The translations under genes were made by a program, and so were the position numbers. A stretch of 64,000 bases of DNA from Akkermansiaceae bacterium UBA1506 (GTDB lineage Bacteria > Verrucomicrobiota > Verrucomicrobiia > Verrucomicrobiales > DEV007), in the NCBI GenBank assembly GCA_002323995.1, contig DCQY01000126.1:19019-83018 (forward strand). The letters are read 5' to 3'. Below the pieces are notes generated by a model. That model did no database searches. It was not told the DNA's origin and saw only the letters and a program-made list of their open reading frames with translations. Positions 53,121 through 61,733 of this stretch are shown piece after piece (within the stretch, counting starts at the first letter, position 1; each line of letters starts with the position of its first letter).

Positions 53121-53405
53121 ATGTCAGATCTAGTCGCCGAAGACGAAATTAAGGGTTTCCTCAAGAAGCTTCCTGAATGGGAATATGAGGAAAAAGCGAT
53201 CGTCCGCCTGTTTGAATTCGATGATTATATGGAAGCGATCGATTTCGTGAATGCTGTTGCCGAAATCTCTGAAGATTCCGGGCATCATCCCGATATGGAC
53301 ATTCGCTGGTGTAATATCACGGTGAGCTCAACTACTCATGATGCGGGTGGTTTAACGGAGGCTGACTTCGATGTTGCCAAAAAGATTGACACCTTGGTGG
53401 ATTAA
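53121..53405 (+). CDS. phhB: 4a-hydroxytetrahydrobiopterin dehydratase (PCD/DCoH)
   Basis: This 94-residue protein has the conserved PCD fold: EYEEKAIVRLFEFDDYMEAIDF, then EDSGHHPDMDIRWCNITVSST. The central HHPD...W pattern includes the active-site histidines that dehydrate 4a-hydroxytetrahydropterin. In bacteria without phenylalanine hydroxylase it may serve other pterin roles. The start at ATG 53121 leaves the usual length; an upstream frame to 52986 runs into the cysK promoter. It precedes the lipoprotein gene by 85 bases. Confidence 0.92.
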   Translation: MSDLVAEDEIKGFLKKLPEWEYEEKAIVRLFEFDDYMEAIDFVNAVAEISEDSGHHPDMDIRWCNITVSSTTHDAGGLTEADFDVAKKIDTLVD

Positions 53406-53490
53406 TCTGAAAGCAAGCACCGGTTTTCCCGGCGCTTTAAGGAAGGAAAAAAGCTTTTCCTCTCCTGGGGCTTTCTCTAGCGTTGGCGCT

Positions 53491-54492
53491 ATGACAAGAC
53501 ACGTTCTTTTTGCGGCGCTCCTTGCTGGTGTGGTGCTAATGGCTTCCAGTTGTCGTGAGGTAGACCCAGCCAAGAAACGCTACGCTTACGTTACAAATGG
53601 TGTCGCAGAATTTTGGACCTTGGCAGAGGCAGGTGCCAACAAGGCAGGAGCCGAACTCGGCGTGGACGTCAGCGTCCTCATGCCTGGCTCACTGACTGAC
53701 CAAAAAAACATGCTCGAGGATGCCATTACCCGAGGGGTGGATGGGATTGCTGTCAGTCCAATTGATCCGATTAACCAGACAGATATGTTGAATCGGGTAG
53801 CCAGTGCTGCTGAGCTTATTACTCACGACTCAGATGCACCCGAGTCGGACCGACGGGCCTACATCGGAATGGATAATTACGAGGCCGGTCGTCTCTGTGG
53901 TCAACTGATTAAGGAGGCTCTGCCGGAGGGAGGAAGTATTATGCTTCTGATCGGTCGCATGGAACAGGACAATTCCCGGAAGCGGCGCCAGGGCGTGATT
54001 GATGAGTTGCTTGATCGTTCCAGCGATCCAAACCGCTTTGATCCTCCGGGTGACGTGATCAAAGGAAAAAAATATATTGTTCTGGGAACACTTACCGACG
54101 GATTTGATCTGGCAAAGGCGAAGGCCAACGCCGAGGATGCCCTTTCTCGTCATCCAAATATCAGCGCTATGGTAGGTCTCTTTGCTTACAATCCACCTGC
54201 GATCATTCAAGCGCTCGAGCAGGCTGGAAAAATTGGAGTGGTAAAGATCGTCGGATTTGATGAGGACGAGCAGACCCTAGCTGGGATCCAGTCTGGGGCG
54301 GTTCACGGGACCATCGTCCAGAATCCCTACGAATACGGCTATCAGTCTGTTGTCTTGTTAAACAAACTTGCGGCTGAAGAAGAAAGTGCCCTCGCTGATG
54401 GAGAGTTTATCTCCATTCCAGGGCGCCAAATTCGCAGAGATAACGTCGACGTATTCTGGACTGATTTGAAAAAGAAGCTAGGCAAGGAGTAA
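53491..54492 (+). CDS. Sugar-binding periplasmic lipoprotein (Peripla_BP_4 type)
   Basis: The 333-residue protein has a lipoprotein signal with a lipobox (LMASSC, lipidated Cys21). It then shows the ribose/galactose-binding type fold: YVTNGVAEFWTLAEAGANKAG, ITRGVDGIAVSPIDP, HDSDAPESDRRAYIGMDNYEAG, MVGLFAYNPPAIIQAL and IVGFDEDEQTLAGIQSGAVHG. It would catch a sugar for an ABC transporter or a sensor. No permease, ATPase or histidine kinase is near, so it is an orphan. A longer ORF to 53371 overlaps phhB and is rejected. Confidence 0.92.
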   Translation: MTRHVLFAALLAGVVLMASSCREVDPAKKRYAYVTNGVAEFWTLAEAGANKAGAELGVDVSVLMPGSLTDQKNMLEDAITRGVDGIAVSPIDPINQTDMLNRVASAAELITHDSDAPESDRRAYIGMDNYEAGRLCGQLIKEALPEGGSIMLLIGRMEQDNSRKRRQGVIDELLDRSSDPNRFDPPGDVIKGKKYIVLGTLTDGFDLAKAKANAEDALSRHPNISAMVGLFAYNPPAIIQALEQAGKIGVVKIVGFDEDEQTLAGIQSGAVHGTIVQNPYEYGYQSVVLLNKLAAEEESALADGEFISIPGRQIRRDNVDVFWTDLKKKLGKE

Positions 54493-54731
54493 TTCCATCC
54501 AAAACCTTCGGTCTAGGGTCTAATCGAGTCTGGCATCGCTGTCGTTGTCATCAGTGAGGAATCCGGTTGTAGGAGCGCACAGGGTGGGGGATGCGAGGAG
54601 AGCGCGTCACCCGCTCAGGAGAGGCGAAGGCAGCTACGCTTTTGGTCGTAAGTAGGCCCGTGGTTGCATGTATCTTTGCGCCTTCGTAATTTCTCCGCTA
54701 AAGAAAATGGAAGGCGTGGAAGATGAGGTGC

Positions 54732-55577
54732 TCAGGCCCCTAATCTCTTCTTTGCTTCATCGAGATATACTTCGTCTATTTCAAATCCAAAAAACTTTTT
54801 AATTTCGGTTTCACCAGCCGCGACTGCTGCGTTTCCGATGCCGAGAAACGGATCAAGCATGGTCAACGCCTTCGGTTTTCCGCCGTGAAATTGGATACAT
54901 TTACGTGCCAGTTCGACGGGGAAGGTTGCAGGATGAGGGCGATCCTTAGATCGGGAGGCGATCGTCTCATAGGGTATATGCCAGTTGTTGCCTCGGCAGC
55001 GTTTGTCTTTCCCCTCAGTATGAGACCACCGGGCGATGTTACTTTTGTCAGCGTAGGGAACGCCCACAGCGAGGCGATCGACCGGGACTTTGCCTGACTT
55101 AGTGAAGTGGAATACAAACTCGTGGCAGTCGTTGAGGAACCGCTTGGAATTTATGGGCTTAAAATGACCAACTGAAACTGGATCGCTCTCTTTCAATTCG
55201 AGGGTGATGGACTTGATCCAGTGGATAGTATTCTGAAGCTGAAAGAGATCACGCAAGGTAAGAGCTAGCTCATATGGCATCCAGGGGTTGGCAGGTGAGG
55301 CGCCAACGTTGAGGAAAAAAGACCCTTCTGGTTTGAGGATGCGCCTCACCTCTCCGGCCCAGTCAAGAGACCACCTGAGATACTCTTTGGAAGAAAGGTT
55401 GTCATTGTAGTTCTGATAATTGATTCCTAGATTATACGGAGGTGAGGTGACAACGATATCAATTGACTCCTCAGGCAACGTTTTCATACCCGCGACGCAG
55501 TCGCCCTGACCGAGTTCGAACTCGGTTTGGTAGGACATGACCCCCTCGAGTCCCGGTAGAATTTCAGAATCGGACAT
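54732..55577 (-). CDS. Solitary DNA methyltransferase (amino-MTase, TSPPY motif)
   Basis: The 281-residue enzyme has motif IV TSPPYNLG (44-51) near the N-terminus and motif I DPFLGIGNAAVAAG near the C-terminus, the permuted order of beta-class amino methyltransferases. The TSPPY form is common in N4-cytosine and some N6-adenine enzymes. The region between (about 75-235) holds the target recognition part. I see no restriction endonuclease, so it may be an orphan regulator of gene expression or part of a distant system. It follows glycerate kinase by 12 bases. Target site unknown; a start at Met14 is possible. Confidence 0.88.
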   Translation of the reverse strand: MSDSEILPGLEGVMSYQTEFELGQGDCVAGMKTLPEESIDIVVTSPPYNLGINYQNYNDNLSSKEYLRWSLDWAGEVRRILKPEGSFFLNVGASPANPWMPYELALTLRDLFQLQNTIHWIKSITLELKESDPVSVGHFKPINSKRFLNDCHEFVFHFTKSGKVPVDRLAVGVPYADKSNIARWSHTEGKDKRCRGNNWHIPYETIASRSKDRPHPATFPVELARKCIQFHGGKPKALTMLDPFLGIGNAAVAAGETEIKKFFGFEIDEVYLDEAKKRLGA

Positions 55578-55589
55578 CGGGCATTCAAG

Positions 55590-56711
55590 TTAAGGTGAAG
55601 CGTGGAGTAATGAGTACGCGAATTTGGAGGAAGTCTCACGAAGCCGTTTAGCTCCGATCGTCATATTAGTTTCGATACTGAGATTTGGGTCCCGGATTTC
55701 GCAGATGGGTCCAAATTCATTCTCGAGGGCGCGATCCTCGAGAAGGCCGCAAAAAGTAGCAGTAGAGATCCCGTTGCGGCGTGCCAATTTAACGATGCCG
55801 TGAGGTGCTTTTCCGTTAAGGGATTGATGATCTAGCTTTCCTTCGCCAGTGATGACTAGATCTGCCCATCGCACCGATTTTTCGAGATCGAGAACCTCGG
55901 CGACAAGTTCGAAGCCAGGGACAAGCTGCGCGCTAAGAAAAACGAGGCTACCAAAGCCAAGACCTCCTGCTGCCCCGGCACCAGGCTGGTCGGCGCAGCC
56001 GCTTCCGCGCTCTCCGCATATTCTAACGAGATGCAAGAGTCGTTTCTCATGTCGAGCGAGATCGGATGGTTTGATGCCTTTCTGTTGGCCATAAATGGTG
56101 GTGCACCCAGATTGTCCGAGGAGCGGGTTGGTTACATCACACGCCACCGTAATTTTGGGCAAATTGAGACTGGATGGAGTAACGATTTTGACCGCTTTTT
56201 CTAGGTCGGCTGGAAGGGAATCGACTGGTTCTCCTTGTGAATTGAGAAAACGAAAACCAAGAGCTTCGGCCATGCCACTGCCACCGTCGTTGGTTGCGCT
56301 GCCGCCGATCCCCAGCACGATTTCCTCAACGCCGTGTCGGACGGCATCGAGAATGAGTTCGCCGGTTCCGAACGTGCTGGCGACCCAGGGATCAAGGTCC
56401 CTTGATTCCATCTGAGCGAGCCCGGAAGCTTCCGCCATCTCGATCACAGCTACCTTGCTTGCCTTGATCATTCCGTAGCCAGCCTCCGTCGTCTCGCCTA
56501 GCGCATTTTTCACTTGGCAGGTCACCCATTCTCCACTCCCTGCTGCGGTGAGCGCTCTCGCCATTCCGTCTCCGCCATCGGCGATCGGTAACAGTTGTAT
56601 TTCGTTAGCGCTATCGCCCAGCGTCTCAGCAAGGCCGGCAGCAACGGCCTCGCACGCTTCTGGAGCCGTGAGCGATCCTTTAAATTTGTCACAGGCGATC
56701 AGGATCTTCAT
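55590..56711 (-). CDS. Glycerate kinase, type I
   Basis: This 373-residue kinase belongs to the GarK/GlxK family and phosphorylates glycerate to 2- or 3-phosphoglycerate. Signatures are KILIACDKFKGSLTAPEACE at the N-terminus, LPIADGGDGMARALT, GIGGSATNDGGSGMAEALG, GAAGGLGFG and ITGEGKLDHQSLNGKAPHG. It lets the cell use glycerate from sugar-acid breakdown. It heads a two-gene unit with the DNA methyltransferase. A 35-codon opening (56716-56823) ends 4 bases before its ATG. Confidence 0.95.
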   Translation of the reverse strand: MKILIACDKFKGSLTAPEACEAVAAGLAETLGDSANEIQLLPIADGGDGMARALTAAGSGEWVTCQVKNALGETTEAGYGMIKASKVAVIEMAEASGLAQMESRDLDPWVASTFGTGELILDAVRHGVEEIVLGIGGSATNDGGSGMAEALGFRFLNSQGEPVDSLPADLEKAVKIVTPSSLNLPKITVACDVTNPLLGQSGCTTIYGQQKGIKPSDLARHEKRLLHLVRICGERGSGCADQPGAGAAGGLGFGSLVFLSAQLVPGFELVAEVLDLEKSVRWADLVITGEGKLDHQSLNGKAPHGIVKLARRNGISTATFCGLLEDRALENEFGPICEIRDPNLSIETNMTIGAKRLRETSSKFAYSLLHASP

Positions 56712-57059
56712 TTAATCAGAATTTTCCAATCGAAAATGCTTCATCAATCAGGTCCAGAACGTAAAAGTTTAATTCCTGAAATTGCGACAGGATAAGGCGC
56801 CTGATCTCAAAGTTTTTGGGCATACGACGAGAGGGTAGAGTAGGAGTCCGATCAACTCAAGCGAGATGGATTAGTCACTTGACCGATCATTGGAGCTACT
56901 TCTCATGGCTTACTTTATGTCCATCGTTGAGATGGCGTCCGAAAACCCCAAAGATGCCGTCACCAGGAAAGCTCCGGGATCTAATCTGTGCGCTTAAACG
57001 GGATCACGACTGAGGTTAAGCCGGTGCAGAATCCCAATTTTCGAATGTGATCGGAGAAA
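56712..57059. other. Gap between glycerate kinase and dcd, with possible tiny leader ORF
   Basis: These 348 bases lie between two minus-strand genes. Most of it shows nothing I recognise. A 35-codon minus-strand opening (56716-56823, beginning MPKNFEIRRLILSQF) ends 4 bases before the glycerate kinase start and could be a leader peptide. No conserved motif supports it. No tRNA or terminator is seen. Confidence 0.35.
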
Positions 57060-57596
57060 CTAAAAATCGTTTCGATACATCATCGACTCAACAGGCAGAG
57101 GGGTCTTGTCGTTGTATTTGGCCGACTGCTTGGTGTTATAGGGAGTGAGTATGTCACCTTCTACGAGAAAGTAGATTAGTTGGCCGACTGGCATGCCCTC
57201 ATAAACACGAACTGGTTGTTTTACGGAGATTTCGAGCGTCCAGTAGTTACAAAAGCCAACATCACCTTTACCGGCAGTGGCGTGGATATCGATCCCCAGC
57301 CGTCCCACGCTTGATTTGCCTTCAAGGAAAGGGACTGCTTTGTGGCTTTCGGTGTATTCGATAGTGGACCCGAGGTAGTTGATCTGTGGCTCCAAAACAA
57401 ATCCCTCCGGCGGGATCTCAAAATGATCGATCTCGTTGTGGGCCTTGGCGTCGAGAACACGGTTTCGGTAAGTCGCGAGGTGCCTTGAGAGGTGCACGTC
57501 GTAGCTATTGGTCCCGAGGCATTCGCGATCATAGGGCTGGATAACGATTTCGCCACGATCCATCGCAGCGAGAATTTCCGAGTCGGACAGAATCAT
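57060..57596 (-). CDS. dcd: dCTP deaminase
   Basis: This 178-residue enzyme removes ammonia from dCTP to make dUTP for dTTP synthesis. Family motifs: MILSDSEILAAMDRGEIVIQ, CLGTNSYDVHLSRHL, EGKSSVGRLGIDIHATAGK and WTLEISVKQPVRVYEGMPVG, ending KYNDKTPLPVESMMYRNDF. Length is close to the Escherichia enzyme. It is divergent from cmk, so two pyrimidine nucleotide genes share a promoter region (57597-57710). Confidence 0.96.
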   Translation of the reverse strand: MILSDSEILAAMDRGEIVIQPYDRECLGTNSYDVHLSRHLATYRNRVLDAKAHNEIDHFEIPPEGFVLEPQINYLGSTIEYTESHKAVPFLEGKSSVGRLGIDIHATAGKGDVGFCNYWTLEISVKQPVRVYEGMPVGQLIYFLVEGDILTPYNTKQSAKYNDKTPLPVESMMYRNDF

Positions 57597-57710
57597 AGTT
57601 TCAATCGATAGGGACCGACGCGCCTCTCGGCAAGAGATTTTTGAAGGCGAAGAGCTTAAAGAAGGATTCCGATTGCAGGTCGCGAGATCGAGGTTCAGGG
57701 TTGAACCGGT

Positions 57711-58352
57711 ATGTCTGAAGAAACTTCCCTGGTTATCGCGATTGACGGTCCCGCCGCTTCCGGCAAAAGCACGGTGGCAAAGCGGCTCGCTGCCGAGTTG
57801 CGAATCGTATTCGTGAGCTCCGGCGGGATGTATCGAGCATTCACTTGGTGGGTTCTCGAAAACGGGGTTGATCCTAGCGACACCGTTGCCGTTGAGGAAT
57901 TGCTCGAAAAGACAGTGTTCCAGTGCGGCGAGAAGAATAATGTCGGAACGATTGCCATCAACGGGCAGCTTCCTGCGTGGGAACAGTTGGCTAATGATCG
58001 CGTCAACGGGAGAGTTTCTCTCGTCGCTGCGATCCCCTTAGTGCGCTCACGTCTCGTTGATGAGCAGCGGGCATACGCTCGTGAACGTGGAGTCGTAATG
58101 GAAGGACGGGATATCGGATCGGTGGTGTTTCCGGACACGCCCTATAAGTTTTACATCGATGCTTCCCCTGAAGTGAGGGAGAGGCGTCGCCGTGCCGAGG
58201 GGATTGATGATTCTATTGCGGCGCGCGACAAGATGGATTCAAGTCGCGAGGCTTCGCCGTTGGTGATTCCAAAAGACGCGACCGTGGTTGATAGTTCGCA
58301 TCTTACCATCGAAGAAGTGGTGGAGAAGTTAAAGGAAGTGATTGTCGGCTAG
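57711..58352 (+). CDS. cmk: Cytidylate kinase
   Basis: This 213-residue kinase transfers phosphate from ATP to CMP and dCMP. The P-loop IDGPAASGKSTVAKRL is near residue 10, followed by VSSGGMYRAFTWWVLENG, MEGRDIGSVVFPDTPYKFYI and the ARG-rich lid RERRRRAEGID. It may work with dcd in the pyrimidine pool. In many genomes cmk precedes rpsA; here a 373-base gap and a small acidic protein gene follow instead. Confidence 0.96.
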   Translation: MSEETSLVIAIDGPAASGKSTVAKRLAAELRIVFVSSGGMYRAFTWWVLENGVDPSDTVAVEELLEKTVFQCGEKNNVGTIAINGQLPAWEQLANDRVNGRVSLVAAIPLVRSRLVDEQRAYARERGVVMEGRDIGSVVFPDTPYKFYIDASPEVRERRRRAEGIDDSIAARDKMDSSREASPLVIPKDATVVDSSHLTIEEVVEKLKEVIVG

Positions 58353-58725
58353 ACTGGCGGGGAGAATTCAGCGCGGCACCACTGACGGGAATCTCAAGTT
58401 TGCGGTCCAGCTCTCTCCTGACTCCCATCATGTGATCGATCAATTCCGCAAATCACCTCAAAATGACGCATGTAGGCTTCACGAATCTTTAGTTCGGTTG
58501 CCGCGATTCGCGCCATGGTTGCTGCGGTGACCATCACCACTATGTTCAGCAAGAGCGTGGTCTAAAAACGCGTGCCCTTTTACACTAGGAGTTAACAACT
58601 CCCTTTGGATTCTTCAGTTTTGGATGATTTTGACGTAGAAGCGCTCTCAAGTCGGCTTTCATCTTGACTCAGGGGGGGATTCTGGTGGATGGGTAGAGGA
58701 GCGGGAACCGTTGCACAACATCTCC
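58353..58725. other. Gap between cmk and the acidic protein gene
   Basis: This 373-base stretch lacks a firm gene. A minus-strand ORF (58394-58534, 46 codons, starting MVTAATMARIAATELKIREA) has an amphipathic look and could be a small protein or a relic, but has no recognisable motif or ribosome binding site. A short palindrome GGAGTT-AAC-AACTCC lies at 58588-58602. Nothing else stands out. Confidence 0.35.
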
Positions 58726-59184
58726 ATGGAAAAGCCGAATTTTGATGAAGCCATTAAGAGTATCGTTTCTCAAGACGATCGCTACCAGCCGGATGGCTAC
58801 CAATTCTTGAGGAACGTGCTTGACCATACTGTTTCTTCGTTGCGTCAGGATGAGTTGATCGAACATCGCCACGTCAGTGGGCCTGAACTTCTCGAAGGAG
58901 TGGTCGAGTATGGACTCAAGGAATTTGGTCCAATGGCGGTCGCTGTTTTAGAGTCTTGGGGCATACGAAGTGGAGAAGATATTGGCACGATGGTGTTCAA
59001 TCTCATCGAAGCTGGGGCTTTTGGTCGTTCCGATGAAGACTCTCTCAGCGACTTTGAGGACGTCCTCGATTTGAAGGACGAACTGCTGAGACCCTTTCTT
59101 CCGTCGCGAAAGGTGCTTACGGAAGACGATAAGCAGGAACCGCCCGCGCGTGGGAACCAACCGGCTAAATCAAGCGAATGTTGA
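58726..59184 (+). CDS. Small acidic protein resembling the Verrucomicrobia/Planctomycetes-restricted Minf_1886 type
   Basis: From ATG 58726 (a TTG at 58711 is possible) the protein has 152 residues. The core (about 5-115) holds PNFDEAIKSIVSQDDRYQPDGYQFLRNVL..., HVSGPELLEGVVEYGLKEFG, AVAVLESWGI and EDIGTMVFNLIEAG. By memory this fits a domain found mainly in Verrucomicrobia and Planctomycetes and of unknown function. A Pro/Lys-rich tail follows. Its end overlaps the M16 peptidase gene by 7 bases, so the two are translated together. No catalytic motif is visible. Confidence 0.75.
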   Translation: MEKPNFDEAIKSIVSQDDRYQPDGYQFLRNVLDHTVSSLRQDELIEHRHVSGPELLEGVVEYGLKEFGPMAVAVLESWGIRSGEDIGTMVFNLIEAGAFGRSDEDSLSDFEDVLDLKDELLRPFLPSRKVLTEDDKQEPPARGNQPAKSSEC

Positions 59185-61733
59185 ACTCTGAGTTTCTGGA
59201 GTTCCCTGAGACGACAGCGCGGGTGGCCACGCTGGATAATGGTCTGGAGGTCATTGTCAAAGAAGACCACTCGGCGCCAGTGGTGAGTCTCCAAGCATGG
59301 TGCCGAGCTGGAAGTATCCATGAAGGTGGTTGGCTGGGCGCCGGTATGTCTCACTTTCTTGAGCACATGCTTTTCAAGGGGACAGAACGTCGCAATGCTA
59401 ACGAGATAGCACAAGCGGTGCAAGCAGAGGGTGGTTACATCAACGCCTACACCTCGTTTGATCGCACAGTTTACTGGATCGATACTCCTTCTGCCGGTTT
59501 CGAGAACTGTCTCGATGTGCTTTGCGACGTCGTCGCTTTCGCAAGGCTTCCCGAGGATGAGTTTGCCAGTGAAGCTGATGTGATTCATCGCGAAATTGCG
59601 ATGGGCGATGACAATCCTGAACAGGTCCTCAGCAAGGCTCTTTTCCGTACCGCCTATACGATTCATCCATGCCGTTACCCAGTGATTGGTTTTCTCGACC
59701 TATTCAATCAGCTGGGTCGCGACGATCTCTATGGCTACTATTTGGAAAAGTATTCGCCGGATAATCTCTTTGTCGTTGTCGCGGGTGATGTCGATGCTGA
59801 TGAAACGATTGAACGGATTGAATCTCACCTGGGTGGGATTTCCCGCCGCCGCCGCCCTTCTGTTGTCCTCCCGGAAGAGCCACGGCATATTGGAATTCGA
59901 GAAGAATCAGTCCCGTTTTCAACGGAGTTGGTTAGAGGTCGACTAGGGTGGCCGATTCCACCCGGTGATCACCCGGACGGCCCCGCCCTTGATATCTTGG
60001 CTGCTATCCTTGGTAATGGGAAAAGCTCAAGACTCTATCGAGAAGTGCGTGAAAATCAGCAACTGGTCAACAGCGTTGGTGCCTATTCGTATGCGCCTAC
60101 TTTCCAAGGGCAATTCGTGCTCAGCTACGATACGGAACCGGGCAGTTCGAAGAGCGCTGATGAAGCAATACTGGGCGAAATCGATAAAGTGAAGTCAGAC
60201 GGAGTCGCTCTCGATGAAGTGAACAAGGTGGTTCGACAAGCCCTTAGTTCCCAGTTTTCTACCCTGACTGACATGCGGGGCCAGGCTTCTGACTTGGGTT
60301 CTAACTGGATTACGACAAGGAATCTGAATTATACTCGTGACTATGTGAAAGATCTCCAGCGAGTTGAGTTGGAGGATGTGGTTAGGGTGGCTGATCAATA
60401 CCTTGCCGACGATCGTTTCACGAGGGTGTCACTCGTGCCAGAGGCGGAGACTTCCGTTGCCAAGAGTTCTCCGCGCAAGGGGAGATCAGAAGACATTCGG
60501 CGGTTGGAGTTGGAGAATGGACTAACGGTATTGCTCCTCTCTGATAAGCGTGTGCCGTTTGTCTATGCGAATGGAGTTTTCAGAGGTGGCGTCCTTGCTG
60601 AAGACGTTTCAAAAAATGGGGTGACGCGACTGATGTCTCGCCTCCTCACAAAGGATACAGAAAACTATTCGGCGGAACGAGTGGTCACAAAGATTGAGTC
60701 GGTGGGTGGCGGCATCTCGAGTTCTGTTGGAAATAATTCTTTTGGAGTGACCGCTTACGGACTTCGTCCAGATGTCGGCCTCGCAGTCGATTTGCTTGGT
60801 GATGCGTTAACGAAACCGGCTTTCTTAGACGAGGCGGTGGAACGTGAGAAGCAGTTTCAGATTGCCCAGATCAAAGCAGAATCGGATCAGCCTTTTAGCG
60901 TGGCGATGCGGGAGCTACGCCGTCAGGTTTTTGGAAATCACCCCTACGCAATGAGCCTGAACGGTAGCGAGGCCTCAGTAAGCCAACTTAGTCGAGACTC
61001 GGTAATTCAGTTAAGAAAGCGACTTGTCAAAGGTGGGAATGGAGTTGTTGCCTTATTTGGAGATATTGATTTAGGCGAGGCTGAAGACCTTATCCGCTGC
61101 CGGTTTGGGAATGATATTCCAAGTGGAGAGCGAGAATTCTCGAAGCCTTTCGAGTTCATCTGTCCCAGTGGTGAAAATCGAGTCGTGAATTTAGTGCATG
61201 AAAAAGAGCAGGCTGTGATCGTAGTCGGCTATCGGACGGTATCGCTTGACCATGAAGATAACATTGCGCTCGATCTGATCGAGGAGGCATGCAGTGACAT
61301 GGCGTCCAGAATGTTTATTCGGATTCGGGAGGAACTCGGATTGGCTTACTCCGTGGGAGCGACACGAATGCAGGGACTTGAACCTGGTATGATAATTTTC
61401 TATGCCTCTACGGCGCCTGAGAAATTAGAGCAAGTAGAGGAGGAAATGCTCAGGGAAATTGAGCTGATTGCCAACGAAGGTCTTACGAAAGAGGAATTTG
61501 AACGTGCTAAAGCTTCATGGCTTGGCAAAGAAGTAATCCACCTTCAGGGCGTCCGCGAGTTGGCTGGCACAGCTTCGGTGGATGAGCTGGTTGGATTGGG
61601 TTGGGACCACTACCGGAAAGCTCCCGGGAAAACTGATGCGGTTAGCCGCAACGAAATTCAAGATGTAGCGGCACGCTACCTTTCCCCGCCTAACCGTGTC
61701 ATTGTCCGTCTGACCAATCCCGAGGCGAACTAG
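59178..61733 (+). CDS. M16 family zinc metallopeptidase, two-module
   Basis: This 851-residue protein has two M16 modules. The first carries the inverted zinc motif HFLEH (59-63) and a downstream Glu in EADVIHREIAMGDD, so it should be catalytic. The second (from about 435, RRLELENGLTVLLLSDKRVPF) lacks HxxEH and is probably the inactive, structural half, as in pitrilysin-like proteins. No signal peptide is seen. Its start overlaps the upstream acidic protein gene by 7 bases and its end overlaps the convergent oxidoreductase gene by 4. Confidence 0.95.
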   Translation: MLNSEFLEFPETTARVATLDNGLEVIVKEDHSAPVVSLQAWCRAGSIHEGGWLGAGMSHFLEHMLFKGTERRNANEIAQAVQAEGGYINAYTSFDRTVYWIDTPSAGFENCLDVLCDVVAFARLPEDEFASEADVIHREIAMGDDNPEQVLSKALFRTAYTIHPCRYPVIGFLDLFNQLGRDDLYGYYLEKYSPDNLFVVVAGDVDADETIERIESHLGGISRRRRPSVVLPEEPRHIGIREESVPFSTELVRGRLGWPIPPGDHPDGPALDILAAILGNGKSSRLYREVRENQQLVNSVGAYSYAPTFQGQFVLSYDTEPGSSKSADEAILGEIDKVKSDGVALDEVNKVVRQALSSQFSTLTDMRGQASDLGSNWITTRNLNYTRDYVKDLQRVELEDVVRVADQYLADDRFTRVSLVPEAETSVAKSSPRKGRSEDIRRLELENGLTVLLLSDKRVPFVYANGVFRGGVLAEDVSKNGVTRLMSRLLTKDTENYSAERVVTKIESVGGGISSSVGNNSFGVTAYGLRPDVGLAVDLLGDALTKPAFLDEAVEREKQFQIAQIKAESDQPFSVAMRELRRQVFGNHPYAMSLNGSEASVSQLSRDSVIQLRKRLVKGGNGVVALFGDIDLGEAEDLIRCRFGNDIPSGEREFSKPFEFICPSGENRVVNLVHEKEQAVIVVGYRTVSLDHEDNIALDLIEEACSDMASRMFIRIREELGLAYSVGATRMQGLEPGMIIFYASTAPEKLEQVEEEMLREIELIANEGLTKEEFERAKASWLGKEVIHLQGVRELAGTASVDELVGLGWDHYRKAPGKTDAVSRNEIQDVAARYLSPPNRVIVRLTNPEAN

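Noticed and set aside
58342..58530. 62-codon plus-strand frame overlapping the end of cmk
   Set aside because: It overlaps the cmk end by 11 bases, lacks a ribosome binding site and resembles no known protein.
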